Positions 16,770 through 26,558 of a stretch of DNA of 64,000 nucleotides are shown piece by piece. Location: contig NZ_CP031367.1 of NCBI RefSeq assembly GCF_003355515.1, positions 620,001 to 684,000 on the forward strand, written 5' to 3'. Each line of letters begins with the position of its first letter. Positions within the stretch are counted from its first letter, which is position 1. Under the pieces are notes generated by a model. That model worked only from the letters and a program-made list of their open reading frames with translations, had not been told where the DNA came from and did no database searches. A program made the translations under genes and the position numbers. The DNA is from Aliarcobacter trophiarum LMG 25534. GTDB taxonomy: Bacteria; Campylobacterota; Campylobacteria; Campylobacterales; Arcobacteraceae.

Positions 16770-17520
16770 TATTCTTTGATTTATTAAATGAGCCTTCAAT
16801 AGCTTTGATAAAAGCATCTCTTACTCTTCCCTCTTCAAGTTTTGCATATCCAGCAGCTGTTGTTCCTCCAGGACTCATTACACTATCTTTTATAATAGCT
16901 GAGTGAGAGTGTCTTAGTAAAGAAGCAGTTCCACTAAAAAGACCTTGAACTAAATGTTGAGCTAAATGTCTTTCAAGTCCAACTTTAACAGCACCATCAG
17001 CAATTGATTCGGCAACTAAAGCCAAAAATGCAGGTCCTGAACCTGTTATTGCACTTGCAATATCTAGTTGATTTTCATTATTTACCCAAATAGCTTCACC
17101 AATAGCACCAAAAGCTTCAAGTGTTAAATCTTTTGCTTCAATATCTCCTGTTGCAGTTGTCATTGAATTTTGAACACTTGCAGCAATATTTGGCATAGTT
17201 CTTGTATAGTGTTTTGCACTAATTTGTTTTTTTAAATAGTCAAGTTTAGTACCTGCTAAGATAGATATTAAAACATTTGCAGTTCCTGTTAATCTTATAG
17301 AGACACTTTCTAGTGCATAGGGCTTTACACAAAAAATTATATTTTTCCCATTAATATCCTCTTTATCGCTTAACTCTTTTATTTGTAGTTCAGGAATCTT
17401 CTCTTGAATTAATTTTAATTTATTTAATTCTCTTCCTATCATCTCAACTTCATGCTCTTTTACTAAACCAATAGCTAAAGATTGAGCCATAATACCATTT
17501 CCAATAAGTGTTAGTTTCAT
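16756..17520 (-). CDS. proC: Pyrroline-5-carboxylate reductase
   Basis: The 254-residue protein has the N-terminal NAD(P)-binding motif GNGIMAQSLA (7-16), the conserved RTMPNIAASV segment and the C-terminal signature VMSPGGTTAAGYAKLEEG. It reduces pyrroline-5-carboxylate to proline. Length is slightly short for the family (usually about 265-275) but all signatures are intact. It leads the pseudopilin genes with overlapping ends. Confidence 0.95.
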   Translation of the reverse strand: MKLTLIGNGIMAQSLAIGLVKEHEVEMIGRELNKLKLIQEKIPELQIKELSDKEDINGKNIIFCVKPYALESVSIRLTGTANVLISILAGTKLDYLKKQISAKHYTRTMPNIAASVQNSMTTATGDIEAKDLTLEAFGAIGEAIWVNNENQLDIASAITGSGPAFLALVAESIADGAVKVGLERHLAQHLVQGLFSGTASLLRHSHSAIIKDSVMSPGGTTAAGYAKLEEGRVRDAFIKAIEGSFNKSKNIAEK

Positions 17521-17664
17521 ATTTTGCCTTAACTGTTTTTTTTTAAGATTATAACAAATTTAAGTTATAAGTATAGAGTTAAAATATAAAACAAAATGTA
17601 AACTCTTTTTTTAAAGTATCTTTTAGATAATATATTGCTTTTATGCTAGATAACGGAGACAAAA

Positions 17665-18318
17665 ATGTTAAAAAACCTAAAAATCAAAAACCTTTTACTG
17701 ATTTTTACAGCAGCTATTGTATTTACTGCTTGTGCATCTAAAGGTGAGCAAGAGTATAACAAACCAGCACTTTATTGGTACAATAAGATGATGACACAAA
17801 TAGGAATGAATGATTTAGATGAAGCGGATGATACTTTTACATCGCTTGAAAGTGAGCATAGAAACTCACCATATATTCCAACAGCTATGCTTATACTTGT
17901 AAATGCACATATGGCGGATGAACAGTACACTTTAGCAAATTTTTATTTAGATGAATATATAAAAAGATTTAGTTTGAGTAAAGATATTGATTATGCAAGA
18001 TATATGAAAATTAAAGCAAATTTTATGGGGTTTAAACAACAATTTAGAGATCAACAACTAATAGATGATACACTATCACATATTATAGATTTTAAATATA
18101 AATATCCAAACTCACCATATATGCCACTTGTTGATACTATGAATGCAAGATTGTTTATGGCAAAAGCATCTATGGATAAAGAGATAGCATCTTTATATGA
18201 GAGAAAAGATAAACCAAAAGCAGCAGAGTTTTATATGGATAAAGCAAAAAATTCTTGGGTAGATCCAAATGAGATAAAGCCTGTAGAAGTACCATTTTAT
18301 AGGTCAATTTTTGAATAA
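17665..18318 (+). CDS. bamD: Outer-membrane assembly lipoprotein BamD
   Basis: The 217-residue protein has a lipoprotein signal peptide with lipobox ending at C23 (VFTAC) and TPR-like helices after it, including the YWYNKMMTQIGMNDLDEAD and YTLANFYLDEYIKRF stretches typical of BamD/ComL. BamD is the essential lipoprotein of the beta-barrel assembly complex at the outer membrane. It lies 43 bp upstream of lon, as often seen in Campylobacterota. A GGAG ribosome-binding site precedes the ATG. Confidence 0.9.
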   Translation: MLKNLKIKNLLLIFTAAIVFTACASKGEQEYNKPALYWYNKMMTQIGMNDLDEADDTFTSLESEHRNSPYIPTAMLILVNAHMADEQYTLANFYLDEYIKRFSLSKDIDYARYMKIKANFMGFKQQFRDQQLIDDTLSHIIDFKYKYPNSPYMPLVDTMNARLFMAKASMDKEIASLYERKDKPKAAEFYMDKAKNSWVDPNEIKPVEVPFYRSIFE

Positions 18319-18361
18319 AATTATAGTAAAAATGTATAAAATAAGGGAGTTTTAGTAAGAT

Positions 18362-20779
18362 ATGCAATTAGAAAATTATGGTAATTTTCCACAAACAATA
18401 CCATTAGTTATAGAAGATGAGATTTTTTTATATCCATTTATGATTACACCTTTGTTTTTAGAAAATAAAGAGAATATTGAGGCAGTTGAAAATGCAATAG
18501 AGTTTAATAGGCTTGTAATGATAGCAGTTTCAAAATCAGGAAAAGAGGGCAGTCGAGATAAAGATAGTTTCTATGATGTTGGAGTTGTTGGAAATGTTAT
18601 GCGAAAAATTACTCTACCAGATGGTAAAGTAAAAGTTCTTTTTCAAGGTGTTTCAAAAGCAAAAATTATAGATTTTGTTCCTAGTTCTAATATATTTGCT
18701 ACAGTTGATATTCTTGCTGAAGAGACAAAAAATGATATTGAACTGAAATCATTAATAAATATTTTGATTGATAATATTAAAAAATTATCAAGACTAAATA
18801 ATAAATTTCCAGCTGATTTAATAAAAGCAATTGAAGAGAATGATATGCCAAGTAGAGTTGCTGATTTGGTATCTTCTGTTTTAAAAATCAAAAAAGATGA
18901 AGCCTACAAGATTTTTTCAAATACAAATTTGGAACAAAGAGTTATAGGAATTATTGAAATTGTAAAAAATGAGATAGAGTCATATAAAATACAAAAAGAG
19001 ATAACTCAAAAAGTAAATTCAAAAATAGAAAAAAGCCATAAGGATTACTTTTTAAAAGAACAAATAAAAGCTATTCAAAAAGAGTTAGGAGCGGATAATC
19101 AAAAAGAAGAAGAGATAAAACTTTTTAAAAAGAGATTAAAAGCTAAAAAATGCTTTATGGGTCAAGAGGCATATAAAGAGACTAAAAGGCAAGTTGAAAA
19201 ATTAAGTAGAATGAATCCAGATTCGCCAGATGCTTCACTTCTTCAAACTTATGTGGAGATGGTTTTAGATATTCCTTTTGGAGAGTTTGCAAATGTTAAA
19301 TTTTCAGTTTCTAGTGTTGAAAAACAGTTAAATAAAGATCATTACTCTTTAGAAAAAGCAAAAGAGAGAATAGCAGAGTATTTTGCAGTAAAACAGTTGT
19401 TAGAACAAAGAAATATTGAAGATTTAAAATCAAAAGGTACCGTTCTTTGTTTTGTAGGACCTCCTGGTGTTGGTAAAACTTCACTAGCAAACTCTATAGC
19501 AAAAGCTCTTGCTAGACCACTAGTAAGAGTTGCTTTGGGTGGAATGGAAGATGTAAATGAATTAAGAGGGCATAGAAGAACTTATGTTGGTGCAATGCCT
19601 GGAAGATTAATTAAAGGTTTGATTGATGCAAAAAAAATGAACCCAGTTATTGTTCTTGATGAGATTGATAAGCTAGGAAGTAATCACAGAGGTGATCCAT
19701 CTGCTGTAATGTTAGAAATCTTAGATCCTGAGCAAAATCATGAGTTTAGAGATTTATATCTTAATTTTCCAGTTGATTTATCACAAGTTATTTTTGTATC
19801 AACTGCAAATGATATTAGAAAAATTCCAGCTCCACTTAAAGATAGAATGGAGTTTATAGAGTTGAACTCTTATACTCCAAATGAAAAATATCATATTGCA
19901 AAAGATTATTTAATCCCTCAAGAGCTAGAAAAACATGGACTTAAAAAAGATGAGGTGAGTATAAGTAAAGCAACTATTGAGCTAATAATTTCAAAATATA
20001 CAAGAGAAGCAGGGGTTAGAAACTTAAGAAGAGTATTTTCAAAACTATTTAGAAAAGTTGTAAAAAAGATACTAGAAAATGAGACTATAACAAAAGTAAC
20101 AATAGGAATAAAAGATTTAAAAGAGTATTTAGATAATCCAATTTTTGAGATAGAACCAGCTGATAAAATAGATGTTGTAGGTGTTTCAAATGGACTGGCT
20201 TGGACAGCAGTTGGTGGAGATATTTTAAAGATTGAAGCTATTAAACTAAAAGGAAAAGGTGACTTAAAAGTAACTGGAAATTTAGGTGATGTAATGAAAG
20301 AGAGTTCAACTATCTCTTATTCAGTTGTAAAATACCTAATAGATAACAAAATTCTAAAAATAGATGAAAAAGATATACCAAAAACTTTTAAAGAGAAAGA
20401 TGAAAAAGAGTTAGTAGATTGTAGTGAGATTTATAAAAGATATGATATTCACTTACATATTCCAGAAGGTGCAACTCCAAAAGATGGACCTAGTGCTGGA
20501 ATAACTATGGCTTTAGCTTTAGCTTCAGTTTTAAGTAATAGAAAAATAAAATCTGATATTGCAATGACTGGTGAGCTTACTTTAAGTGGAAAAGTTCTTC
20601 CAATTGGTGGTTTAAAAGAGAAATTAATTGCTGCATATAAAGCAAAAATTAAAAAAGTTTTAATCCCTAAAAAGAATTATGAGAGAGATTTAGAAGAGAT
20701 TCCTCAAGAGGTAAAAAACTCTTTAGAGATTAAATTTGTAGAAAAAATTGAAGATGTACTAAAAGAGGCTTTAATCTAA
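18362..20779 (+). CDS. lon: ATP-dependent protease Lon
   Basis: The 805-residue protein has the LAN substrate-binding domain (about 8-205), coiled-coil, AAA+ module with Walker A GPPGVGKTS (from 366) and Walker B VIVLDEIDK, and the protease domain with catalytic serine S711 in DGPSAG and the lysine region LPIGGLKEKL near residue 750. It degrades misfolded and regulatory proteins in the cytosol. Normal length and motif order. It is probably co-transcribed with bamD and the rhomboid gene. Confidence 0.97.
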   Translation: MQLENYGNFPQTIPLVIEDEIFLYPFMITPLFLENKENIEAVENAIEFNRLVMIAVSKSGKEGSRDKDSFYDVGVVGNVMRKITLPDGKVKVLFQGVSKAKIIDFVPSSNIFATVDILAEETKNDIELKSLINILIDNIKKLSRLNNKFPADLIKAIEENDMPSRVADLVSSVLKIKKDEAYKIFSNTNLEQRVIGIIEIVKNEIESYKIQKEITQKVNSKIEKSHKDYFLKEQIKAIQKELGADNQKEEEIKLFKKRLKAKKCFMGQEAYKETKRQVEKLSRMNPDSPDASLLQTYVEMVLDIPFGEFANVKFSVSSVEKQLNKDHYSLEKAKERIAEYFAVKQLLEQRNIEDLKSKGTVLCFVGPPGVGKTSLANSIAKALARPLVRVALGGMEDVNELRGHRRTYVGAMPGRLIKGLIDAKKMNPVIVLDEIDKLGSNHRGDPSAVMLEILDPEQNHEFRDLYLNFPVDLSQVIFVSTANDIRKIPAPLKDRMEFIELNSYTPNEKYHIAKDYLIPQELEKHGLKKDEVSISKATIELIISKYTREAGVRNLRRVFSKLFRKVVKKILENETITKVTIGIKDLKEYLDNPIFEIEPADKIDVVGVSNGLAWTAVGGDILKIEAIKLKGKGDLKVTGNLGDVMKESSTISYSVVKYLIDNKILKIDEKDIPKTFKEKDEKELVDCSEIYKRYDIHLHIPEGATPKDGPSAGITMALALASVLSNRKIKSDIAMTGELTLSGKVLPIGGLKEKLIAAYKAKIKKVLIPKKNYERDLEEIPQEVKNSLEIKFVEKIEDVLKEALI

Positions 20780-20780
20780 G

Positions 20781-21332
20781 ATGTTAAAGTTCTCTAAAAA
20801 GGATTTTACAGCTACAAATATTTTAATATTTGTAACTGTTTTAGCCTATATTTTTCAGATAAATATCAAAAGTGGCTCTATTTTTATGGGCTTAAATCTT
20901 TATTTCTTAATTGGTGGGTTTTATTGGCAACCACTTAGTTCTATGTTTTCACATGGTGGAATAGCTCATCTTGGGATGAATATGTTTGTTTTATGGCAAT
21001 TTGGAAATATGCTAGAGAGATTTATAGGTTCTAAAAGATTTGTTGCTTTATATCTTATTACTGGAATTTTAACCTCTTTATTGTCCTTTTTATATATATT
21101 TTATGTTGATATTCAAGTAAATTTAGTTGGTGCTAGTGGAGCTATTTGTGCAATTTTAGGATTTTATGCTTATTTTGTAAAAGAAGAGAGAAAAGCAATT
21201 ATTACTTGGATTTTATTAATCTCTGTAGCACCTCTTTTAATAGGTCTTCCAATTGCTTGGTATGCTCATTTTATAGGATTAATTGTAGGATTTATATATG
21301 CTATCATATTTAAGGCACTTAAAATAAGATAA
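20781..21332 (+). CDS. Rhomboid family intramembrane serine protease
   Basis: The 183-residue protein has six membrane helices, the catalytic serine motif GASGA (S119) and the paired histidine H163 in WYAHFIGLIVGF, with HGGIAHLGMNMFVLWQFG earlier (in part HLGMNMFVLWQFG). Rhomboids cleave single-pass membrane proteins within the membrane. The ATG lies 1 bp after the lon stop, so it is translationally coupled. Substrate unknown. The gene ends in a hairpin shared with the convergent YceI gene. Confidence 0.9.
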   Translation: MLKFSKKDFTATNILIFVTVLAYIFQINIKSGSIFMGLNLYFLIGGFYWQPLSSMFSHGGIAHLGMNMFVLWQFGNMLERFIGSKRFVALYLITGILTSLLSFLYIFYVDIQVNLVGASGAICAILGFYAYFVKEERKAIITWILLISVAPLLIGLPIAWYAHFIGLIVGFIYAIIFKALKIR

Positions 21333-21360
21333 AATATAGCCTATTTAAAGGCTATATTTT
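21331..21360. terminator. Bidirectional terminator between rhomboid and YceI genes
   Basis: AAAATATAGCC and GGCTATATTTT form a perfect 11-bp stem with an 8-nt loop, followed by TTTATTT, and it lies exactly between the two convergent stop codons. Confidence 0.8.
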
Positions 21361-21909
21361 TTATTTAAAAGGTAGTGTAAACTCAATATTTACATCTGAA
21401 TAAGATACATTTTCGTGTAATGCAGAACATACTTTTGAAAATGCTTCATATGAGCTTTTCATATTGAAATCTAAGATATCAATTACACCTTTTGCTACAA
21501 CTTTACCATCATTTATCTCATAACTCATTGTGATAGGTTTTGTAGTTTCATTCATAACTAAATTTAAAACTAAACTCTTTTTTGTTTCATCTACACTTAA
21601 GATTGTCCCCTCTATAGTTTTTGAACTTGCTAGAGAGAATAGTGTTGAGACAATGCTATTATTTCTTCCAGCATCATTTGATTCAAAAGATTTTGTATCA
21701 ATTTTTACTTTAGCACTCTTTAAAAACTCTGTTAAGCTTTCTGATTTTTTAATATCTAAATTTATAGTATTAAATGTTCCAGAAACACCAACTTTTGAAG
21801 CAAGTTTAAACCCAGTCCACTTTACACCTAAATCTCCATTTAACTCATAAGCATTTAAGCTCGAAGCTAAACCAAAAGCTAGGACTGACAACAAAATTTT
21901 CTTTTTCAT
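21361..21909 (-). CDS. YceI family periplasmic protein
   Basis: The 182-residue protein has a signal peptide (MKKKILLSVLAFGLASSLNA) and a YceI-type lipocalin-like domain, which binds isoprenoid chains in known members. The ATG at 21909 is preferred to the ATG at 21927 because AAAGGAGAG lies just upstream and the protein then starts with a canonical signal peptide. Function in this organism is not known; members are often linked to polyisoprenoid quinone or acid stress. The 272-bp gap upstream shows no gene, only an A+T-rich leader with an imperfect inverted repeat near 22081-22131. Confidence 0.8.
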   Translation of the reverse strand: MKKKILLSVLAFGLASSLNAYELNGDLGVKWTGFKLASKVGVSGTFNTINLDIKKSESLTEFLKSAKVKIDTKSFESNDAGRNNSIVSTLFSLASSKTIEGTILSVDETKKSLVLNLVMNETTKPITMSYEINDGKVVAKGVIDILDFNMKSSYEAFSKVCSALHENVSYSDVNIEFTLPFK

Positions 21910-22181
21910 AAACTCTCCTTTATTCATAAATATAATAATCTTTATAAGATTAAATTAATTTTATCGAATGATTATTAAAATAAGATAATTTTAATCTTTA
22001 TAATAAAGCTCTTTTTATCTAATTTATATTGTATAAAAAACTAAAAATTTAGTATATAAATAAAAAGGAGTGAAATAAACTTAGTGCTATTTTTAGTGTT
22101 GATAGTATTTTATTGATATCTAAAAGCACTTCTTGTATTAGAATATATTAGCTACAATTAGAGTTTTAACAAAGGTAATTT

Positions 22182-23057
22182 ATGAAATTTATCCATTCTA
22201 ATTTAAAGCTTTTTTCTTTGATTTTTATTGTTTTAGTTTTCTTTGCTTTAAACTCTGTTTTGACAAGAATGGCTATAGCTACAGAAAACATAGATGCTTT
22301 TTCATTTACTTTTTTACGAATTTTGGCTGCTATGCTTATGCTTTTTATTATATTCTTTTATAAAAATAAAAATCTAAAAATAGGTCTAAGAACAAACTAT
22401 TTAGGTGGTTTAATGTTCTTCTCTTATGCAATATTTTTTACATATTCATATTTAAATATGGCTGCTGGAATTGGAACTTTAATTTTATTTGCAGTTGTTC
22501 AGCTAAGTATGATAATTTTTGCACTATTTTTAGGTGAAAAATTAAATTTTAGTAAAATTGTGGGAATTTTTATAGCTTTTTCTGGTTTATTCTATCTTCT
22601 ATATCCAAAAGATGATTTTACTATCTCATATTTTCATACTTTTTTGATGATTCTATCTGGTATTTCGTGGGCTATATATAGTTTTCTTGGTAAAAAATCA
22701 AAGAATGCTCTTTTAAACTCAACAGATAGTTTTTTTAAAGCCTTTATTATCACTTTTATTTGTGCTATTTTTTATCTAATATTTTTCCCAAATAGCTTTA
22801 AAATAGATTTATATACTACAACTTTGGCTATTATTTCAGGAGCTATTACAACTGCATTTGGAGCTAGTTTATGGTATTTTATTATGGGTAAAATTGAGCT
22901 AATAACTGCAAGTATCGTACAGCTTTTGGTTCCTGTTATTGCTATTTTTTTAAGTGTTATATTTTTAAATGAAGCTCTTACTTTTGAACTTATTTCTTCT
23001 ACTTTTATAATCTTATTTGGAATTTTTATAGCTTTATATAAAAAGAGAAAAAATTAA
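22182..23057 (+). CDS. EamA/DMT family transporter
   Basis: The 291-residue protein has ten membrane helices in two EamA repeats (about 10-140 and 150-288), with the typical GEKLNFSKIVGIFIAFSG and LLVPVIAIFLSVIFLNE ends of the repeats. The family exports or imports small metabolites such as amino acids; the substrate is not predictable. An AAGGTAA ribosome-binding site precedes the ATG. It ends 4 bp into the convergent AEC transporter gene. Confidence 0.85.
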   Translation: MKFIHSNLKLFSLIFIVLVFFALNSVLTRMAIATENIDAFSFTFLRILAAMLMLFIIFFYKNKNLKIGLRTNYLGGLMFFSYAIFFTYSYLNMAAGIGTLILFAVVQLSMIIFALFLGEKLNFSKIVGIFIAFSGLFYLLYPKDDFTISYFHTFLMILSGISWAIYSFLGKKSKNALLNSTDSFFKAFIITFICAIFYLIFFPNSFKIDLYTTTLAIISGAITTAFGASLWYFIMGKIELITASIVQLLVPVIAIFLSVIFLNEALTFELISSTFIILFGIFIALYKKRKN

Positions 23058-23977
23058 TTCATATAAAGATATAAAACTAGAGGGATATAAAATAGAGAAA
23101 CTATAGTAGAAACAAAAACTGCCATAGACATTTTTTCAGGTTTTACATTTAAAATAGTTGCAACTGTTACAGTGTTTCCAGCAAGTGGAACAATACTAAA
23201 TAAAAACATAATCATATAAAAATCATTATTTAAAAAATGAATAAAATTTTTGTCAAAATAGATAAAAATAAGTGTAGCAAGAGGCCAAAGGATGAATTTT
23301 ATAATTAAAGTAAAAGAGATAAACTTTATATCAAAAGAGTTTGAACTACGAAACTTTTCCATTCCCATTCCAATTAACATCATCCCTAAAATTGCATAAG
23401 CTCCTTTTAGAAACTCACTATATGAAAATAGCATATCAGGGATTTTTATACCATTTAAGTTTAAAATAATTCCTAAAATAAAAGCATAAATAACAGGGAG
23501 TTTCAAAACCTTTTTTATACTCTCTTTTGCACTGAAATTTCCTTTTGCAGTTATATAGTAACCAATAGAGTTTTGATATAAAATAGAAGCTAAAATTGAA
23601 AAAATAAAGATATCTACAAGTTTTGGTTCTAAAAACAAAATAGCTAAAGGAATTCCAATATTCCCAGTATTTCCAGTAGATGTACTAAAAGCTAGTAAAT
23701 TTGCAGTGTTATCACTATATATCTTTTTAAATAAGAAAAGAAGAACAAAGGCTAAGATTGTACTAAAAATAAAAAATGATATAGGCAAAAACAGTACTTG
23801 TAAGTCAAGTTTTACGCTAATTGTTGCATTGAAAACAATTAAAGGGGCTAAAATATATAATAAAATCTTTGCAATCGTCTCTTTATCACATTTAAGTAAA
23901 TAAGTACTTATAAAACCTAAAAAAACACTAAAATAAAGAGGTATGATTTTTGCTAAAAGAGTAAAAAATATTGACAC
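23054..23977 (-). CDS. AEC family transporter
   Basis: The 307-residue protein has ten membrane helices and the auxin efflux carrier family pattern, including STSTGNTGNIGIPLAILF near residue 95 and the C-terminal VPLAGNTVTVATIL. These are secondary carriers, often for organic acids such as malate. The start is GTG at 23977 with AAGG upstream. Substrate unknown. Confidence 0.85.
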   Translation of the reverse strand: MSIFFTLLAKIIPLYFSVFLGFISTYLLKCDKETIAKILLYILAPLIVFNATISVKLDLQVLFLPISFFIFSTILAFVLLFLFKKIYSDNTANLLAFSTSTGNTGNIGIPLAILFLEPKLVDIFIFSILASILYQNSIGYYITAKGNFSAKESIKKVLKLPVIYAFILGIILNLNGIKIPDMLFSYSEFLKGAYAILGMMLIGMGMEKFRSSNSFDIKFISFTLIIKFILWPLATLIFIYFDKNFIHFLNNDFYMIMFLFSIVPLAGNTVTVATILNVKPEKMSMAVFVSTIVSLFYIPLVLYLYMN

Positions 23978-24046
23978 AAAAAGCCTTTTAAATATTAAAA
24001 TAAAAGGGAAAGTATAGCTATTTTAAGAGCAAAAAGCTCTTAAAAT

Positions 24047-25498
24047 TTAGTGTCTTGTTGAGATATTTTTTGAATTAATTGTAGATATTAATTTTTTAAG
24101 GTTTTCAATTTTTACTTCTTCTTCTTCAATATTATCTTTTGATTGTAGAGTAAAAATATCCATTTTTTTGTCAAGATAGTTTGTTGTAAAGTTTCCATCT
24201 TTAAAATCTTGGTCTCTTACAATTTCTCTATGAAGAGGGATGTTTGTAGGGAAACCTTCAATATAAAACTCATCTAAAGCTCTCTTCGCTTTTTTTACAC
24301 AACCTTCCCAATCTATTGCCCAAACAATTAGTTTTCCAACCATTGAATCATAGTTTGGTGGAACTTTATATCCTGTATAAAGAGCAGTATCAAGTCTTAC
24401 TCCAGGACCTCCTGGTGTAAGGTATTTATCAACAGTTCCAACAGACGGCATAAATCCTTTTAGTGGGTTTTCTGCATTTATTCTAAACTCTATTGAGTAA
24501 CCTCTAAAGTTAATCTCTTCTTGTAAGAAGATCATTCTACTTCCCTCAGCAATTTGAATCATTCTTTGAATAATATCAATTCCTGTAATAGTCTCAGTTA
24601 CAGGATGCTCAACTTGAACTCTTGTATTCATCTCTATAAAATAGATATTGTCATCTGGATCTAGTAAAAACTCAACTGTTCCAACACTTTCATATCCTAA
24701 TTTGAACATAGCTTTTGTTGCAATTCTATATAGCTCTTTTCTTGCTTCATTGTTTAGTAGTGGAGATGGAGCAATTTCAATAACTTTTTGGTGTCTTCTT
24801 TGAATAGAACAATCTCTTTCACCTAAATGTAAAACATTTCCATATTTATCTGCGATAATTTGAATTTCAATATGTCTTGGATTTTCAACATATTTTTCAA
24901 TAAATGCTTCACCTCTTCCAAAATATTTTTTTGCTTCATTTGAGGCACTTTCAAATAGTTCTTTGAAGTCTTTCTCTTCTCTTACTATTCTCATTCCTCT
25001 TCCTCCACCACCAAATGCAGCTTTGATGATTACAGGGAAACCTATCTCTTTTGCAATTCTTGCACCTTCTTCAATATCAGTAATTGGTTCATCAGTACCT
25101 TCTAAAACTGGAACTCCAACTTTTTTCATAGCAACTTTACTTGCCATTTTATCACCAAAAAGTTCTATATGTTCTGGTTTTGGACCAATAAATATAATTC
25201 CATTCTCTTCACATGCTCTTGCAAAATCAGCATTTTCACTTAAAAATCCATAACCAGGATGAATTGCATCACAATCAGATTTTTTTGCAATAGAGATGAT
25301 TTTTTCATAGTCCAAATATGCTTGAACAACATCTCCCATAATTGGGTAGCACTCATCCGCTTTTCGTACCCATAATCCCTCAATATCAACTTCTGAAAAT
25401 ACAGCAACACTTTTAATCTCAAGCTCTTTACAAGCTCTTATAATTCGTAGCGCTATCTCTCCTCTGTTTGCAATAAGTACTTTATTAATCTTTTTCAT
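24047..25498 (-). CDS. accC: Acetyl-CoA carboxylase biotin carboxylase subunit
   Basis: The 483-residue protein starts at ATG 25498 (KKINKVLIANRGEIALR), with AAAGGTGAG just upstream; the upstream in-frame ATG at 25528 has no such site. The ATP-grasp glycine loop (KAAFGGGGRGMRIV), the biotin carboxylase signature (FIEMNTRVQVEHPVTE) and the C-terminal GLPT-like segment are intact. It carboxylates biotin on AccB in the first step of fatty acid synthesis. The C-terminus is about 30 residues longer than the usual AccC. accB is not adjacent. Confidence 0.96.
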   Translation of the reverse strand: MKKINKVLIANRGEIALRIIRACKELEIKSVAVFSEVDIEGLWVRKADECYPIMGDVVQAYLDYEKIISIAKKSDCDAIHPGYGFLSENADFARACEENGIIFIGPKPEHIELFGDKMASKVAMKKVGVPVLEGTDEPITDIEEGARIAKEIGFPVIIKAAFGGGGRGMRIVREEKDFKELFESASNEAKKYFGRGEAFIEKYVENPRHIEIQIIADKYGNVLHLGERDCSIQRRHQKVIEIAPSPLLNNEARKELYRIATKAMFKLGYESVGTVEFLLDPDDNIYFIEMNTRVQVEHPVTETITGIDIIQRMIQIAEGSRMIFLQEEINFRGYSIEFRINAENPLKGFMPSVGTVDKYLTPGGPGVRLDTALYTGYKVPPNYDSMVGKLIVWAIDWEGCVKKAKRALDEFYIEGFPTNIPLHREIVRDQDFKDGNFTTNYLDKKMDIFTLQSKDNIEEEEVKIENLKKLISTINSKNISTRH

Positions 25499-25789
25499 AT
25501 ACTCACCTTTTAAAAAATAATTACTCAAATTTTAGGATATTTTTCTCTTTTATTCTTCTTAATTATTGTTAAATAAATTGTTGTATATTGCTAATTTATA
25601 GTTTTGATTAGAAGCTATATTTTTAATAAATATCAAATTTCTTATCTCTTTAGAATTGCTATGATTACACTATTTATAAGAGTTAGATTTATTTAAATAT
25701 TATCTTTTTAAGGTATTTTAAGAGTAATTAATTATTTTGATTTATTTATATTCCCAAACTTATAGCTTGGGAATATATTTTTTTAGTTT
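25499..25789. other. Intergenic stretch between accC and the suf operon end
   Basis: This 291-bp A+T-rich stretch contains the accC leader and, at its far end, the hairpin at 25747-25777. No gene, tRNA or clear further repeat was seen in it. Confidence 0.6.
25747..25777. terminator. Hairpin downstream of the suf operon
   Basis: TATATTCCCAA and TTGGGAATATA form a perfect 11-bp stem with a 9-nt loop, 13 bp after the sufT-like stop. The T-run is on the plus-strand side; on the minus strand it is a stem without a T-tract, so it may end suf transcripts weakly or protect the 3' end. Confidence 0.55.
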
Positions 25790-26140
25790 TTACCAAGAAA
25801 TAGCAGCTCCACTAGCTCCCATAATCTCTTTTGCATCTTCACTCATCATATATGGTTCCCATACAGGTTCAAATACTAAATTAACTTTTGCCTCATCTAC
25901 TTCATCAACTGCCATAGCTACATATCTTACTTGTTCAAGCAAGCTATCAGCAACTGGACAAGCTGGGCTTGTAAGTGTCATATCTATTTCACAAAAGAGA
26001 TAATTTTCTCTCTCTTCAAGTTCAATACTATATATAAGTCCTAAATTATAAATATCTACAGGTATTTCAGGGTCATAAACCTTTTTTAAATTCTCTATAA
26101 TTTTCTCTTTTATTTCATCTTTATTAAAAATACTACTCAT
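25790..26140 (-). CDS. SufT-like MIP18 (DUF59) Fe-S assembly factor
   Basis: The 116-residue protein is a MIP18/DUF59 domain: KVYDPEIPVDIYNLGLIY near the start and the TSPACPVADSL motif with the conserved cysteine. SufT-type proteins help load Fe-S clusters onto client proteins. It is the last gene of a six-gene suf operon on the minus strand, 9 bp after sufE. The symbol sufT is likely but the paralogue PaaD-like group looks similar. Confidence 0.85.
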   Translation of the reverse strand: MSSIFNKDEIKEKIIENLKKVYDPEIPVDIYNLGLIYSIELEERENYLFCEIDMTLTSPACPVADSLLEQVRYVAMAVDEVDEAKVNLVFEPVWEPYMMSEDAKEIMGASGAAISW

Positions 26141-26149
26141 TTTATTTCC

Positions 26150-26557
26150 TTAGCTTTTTAGGGCATACTCTTTTATTTTTTTAATCATTCCAATAACTCC
26201 ACTTTGTCTATTTGGAGTAATAACCTCGCTTAAATTAAGCTCTTTTATAATATCCATATCAATCTCTTTTAACTCATCTATAGTTGAATCTGAGAAAATA
26301 TCTAAAATAATATAAACCAAACCTTTTACAATAATAGCATCACTTGTTCCATAGAAAAATAGTTTATCACCTTTTTTTTCATGTATTAGCCAAACTTGAG
26401 AAGTACAGCCATGCACTAGGTTTTCTGGGATTTGATTTGCTTCATCAAAAGGAGGAAGCTTTTTTCCTAAATCAATAATATATTCATATTTTGCAAGTTC
26501 TTCATCAAAAAATTCTAAATCTTCTTTTATATTTTCAACTCTTTTTTTAATACTCAT
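26150..26557 (-). CDS. sufE: SufE sulfur-acceptor protein
   Basis: The 135-residue protein has the SufE signature with the acceptor cysteine in VHGCTSQVWL. SufE takes persulfide sulfur from SufS and passes it to the SufBCD scaffold. It starts 1 bp after the sufS stop, which shows close translational linkage in the operon. Length is normal. Confidence 0.93.
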   Translation of the reverse strand: MSIKKRVENIKEDLEFFDEELAKYEYIIDLGKKLPPFDEANQIPENLVHGCTSQVWLIHEKKGDKLFFYGTSDAIIVKGLVYIILDIFSDSTIDELKEIDMDIIKELNLSEVITPNRQSGVIGMIKKIKEYALKS

Positions 26558-26558
26558 T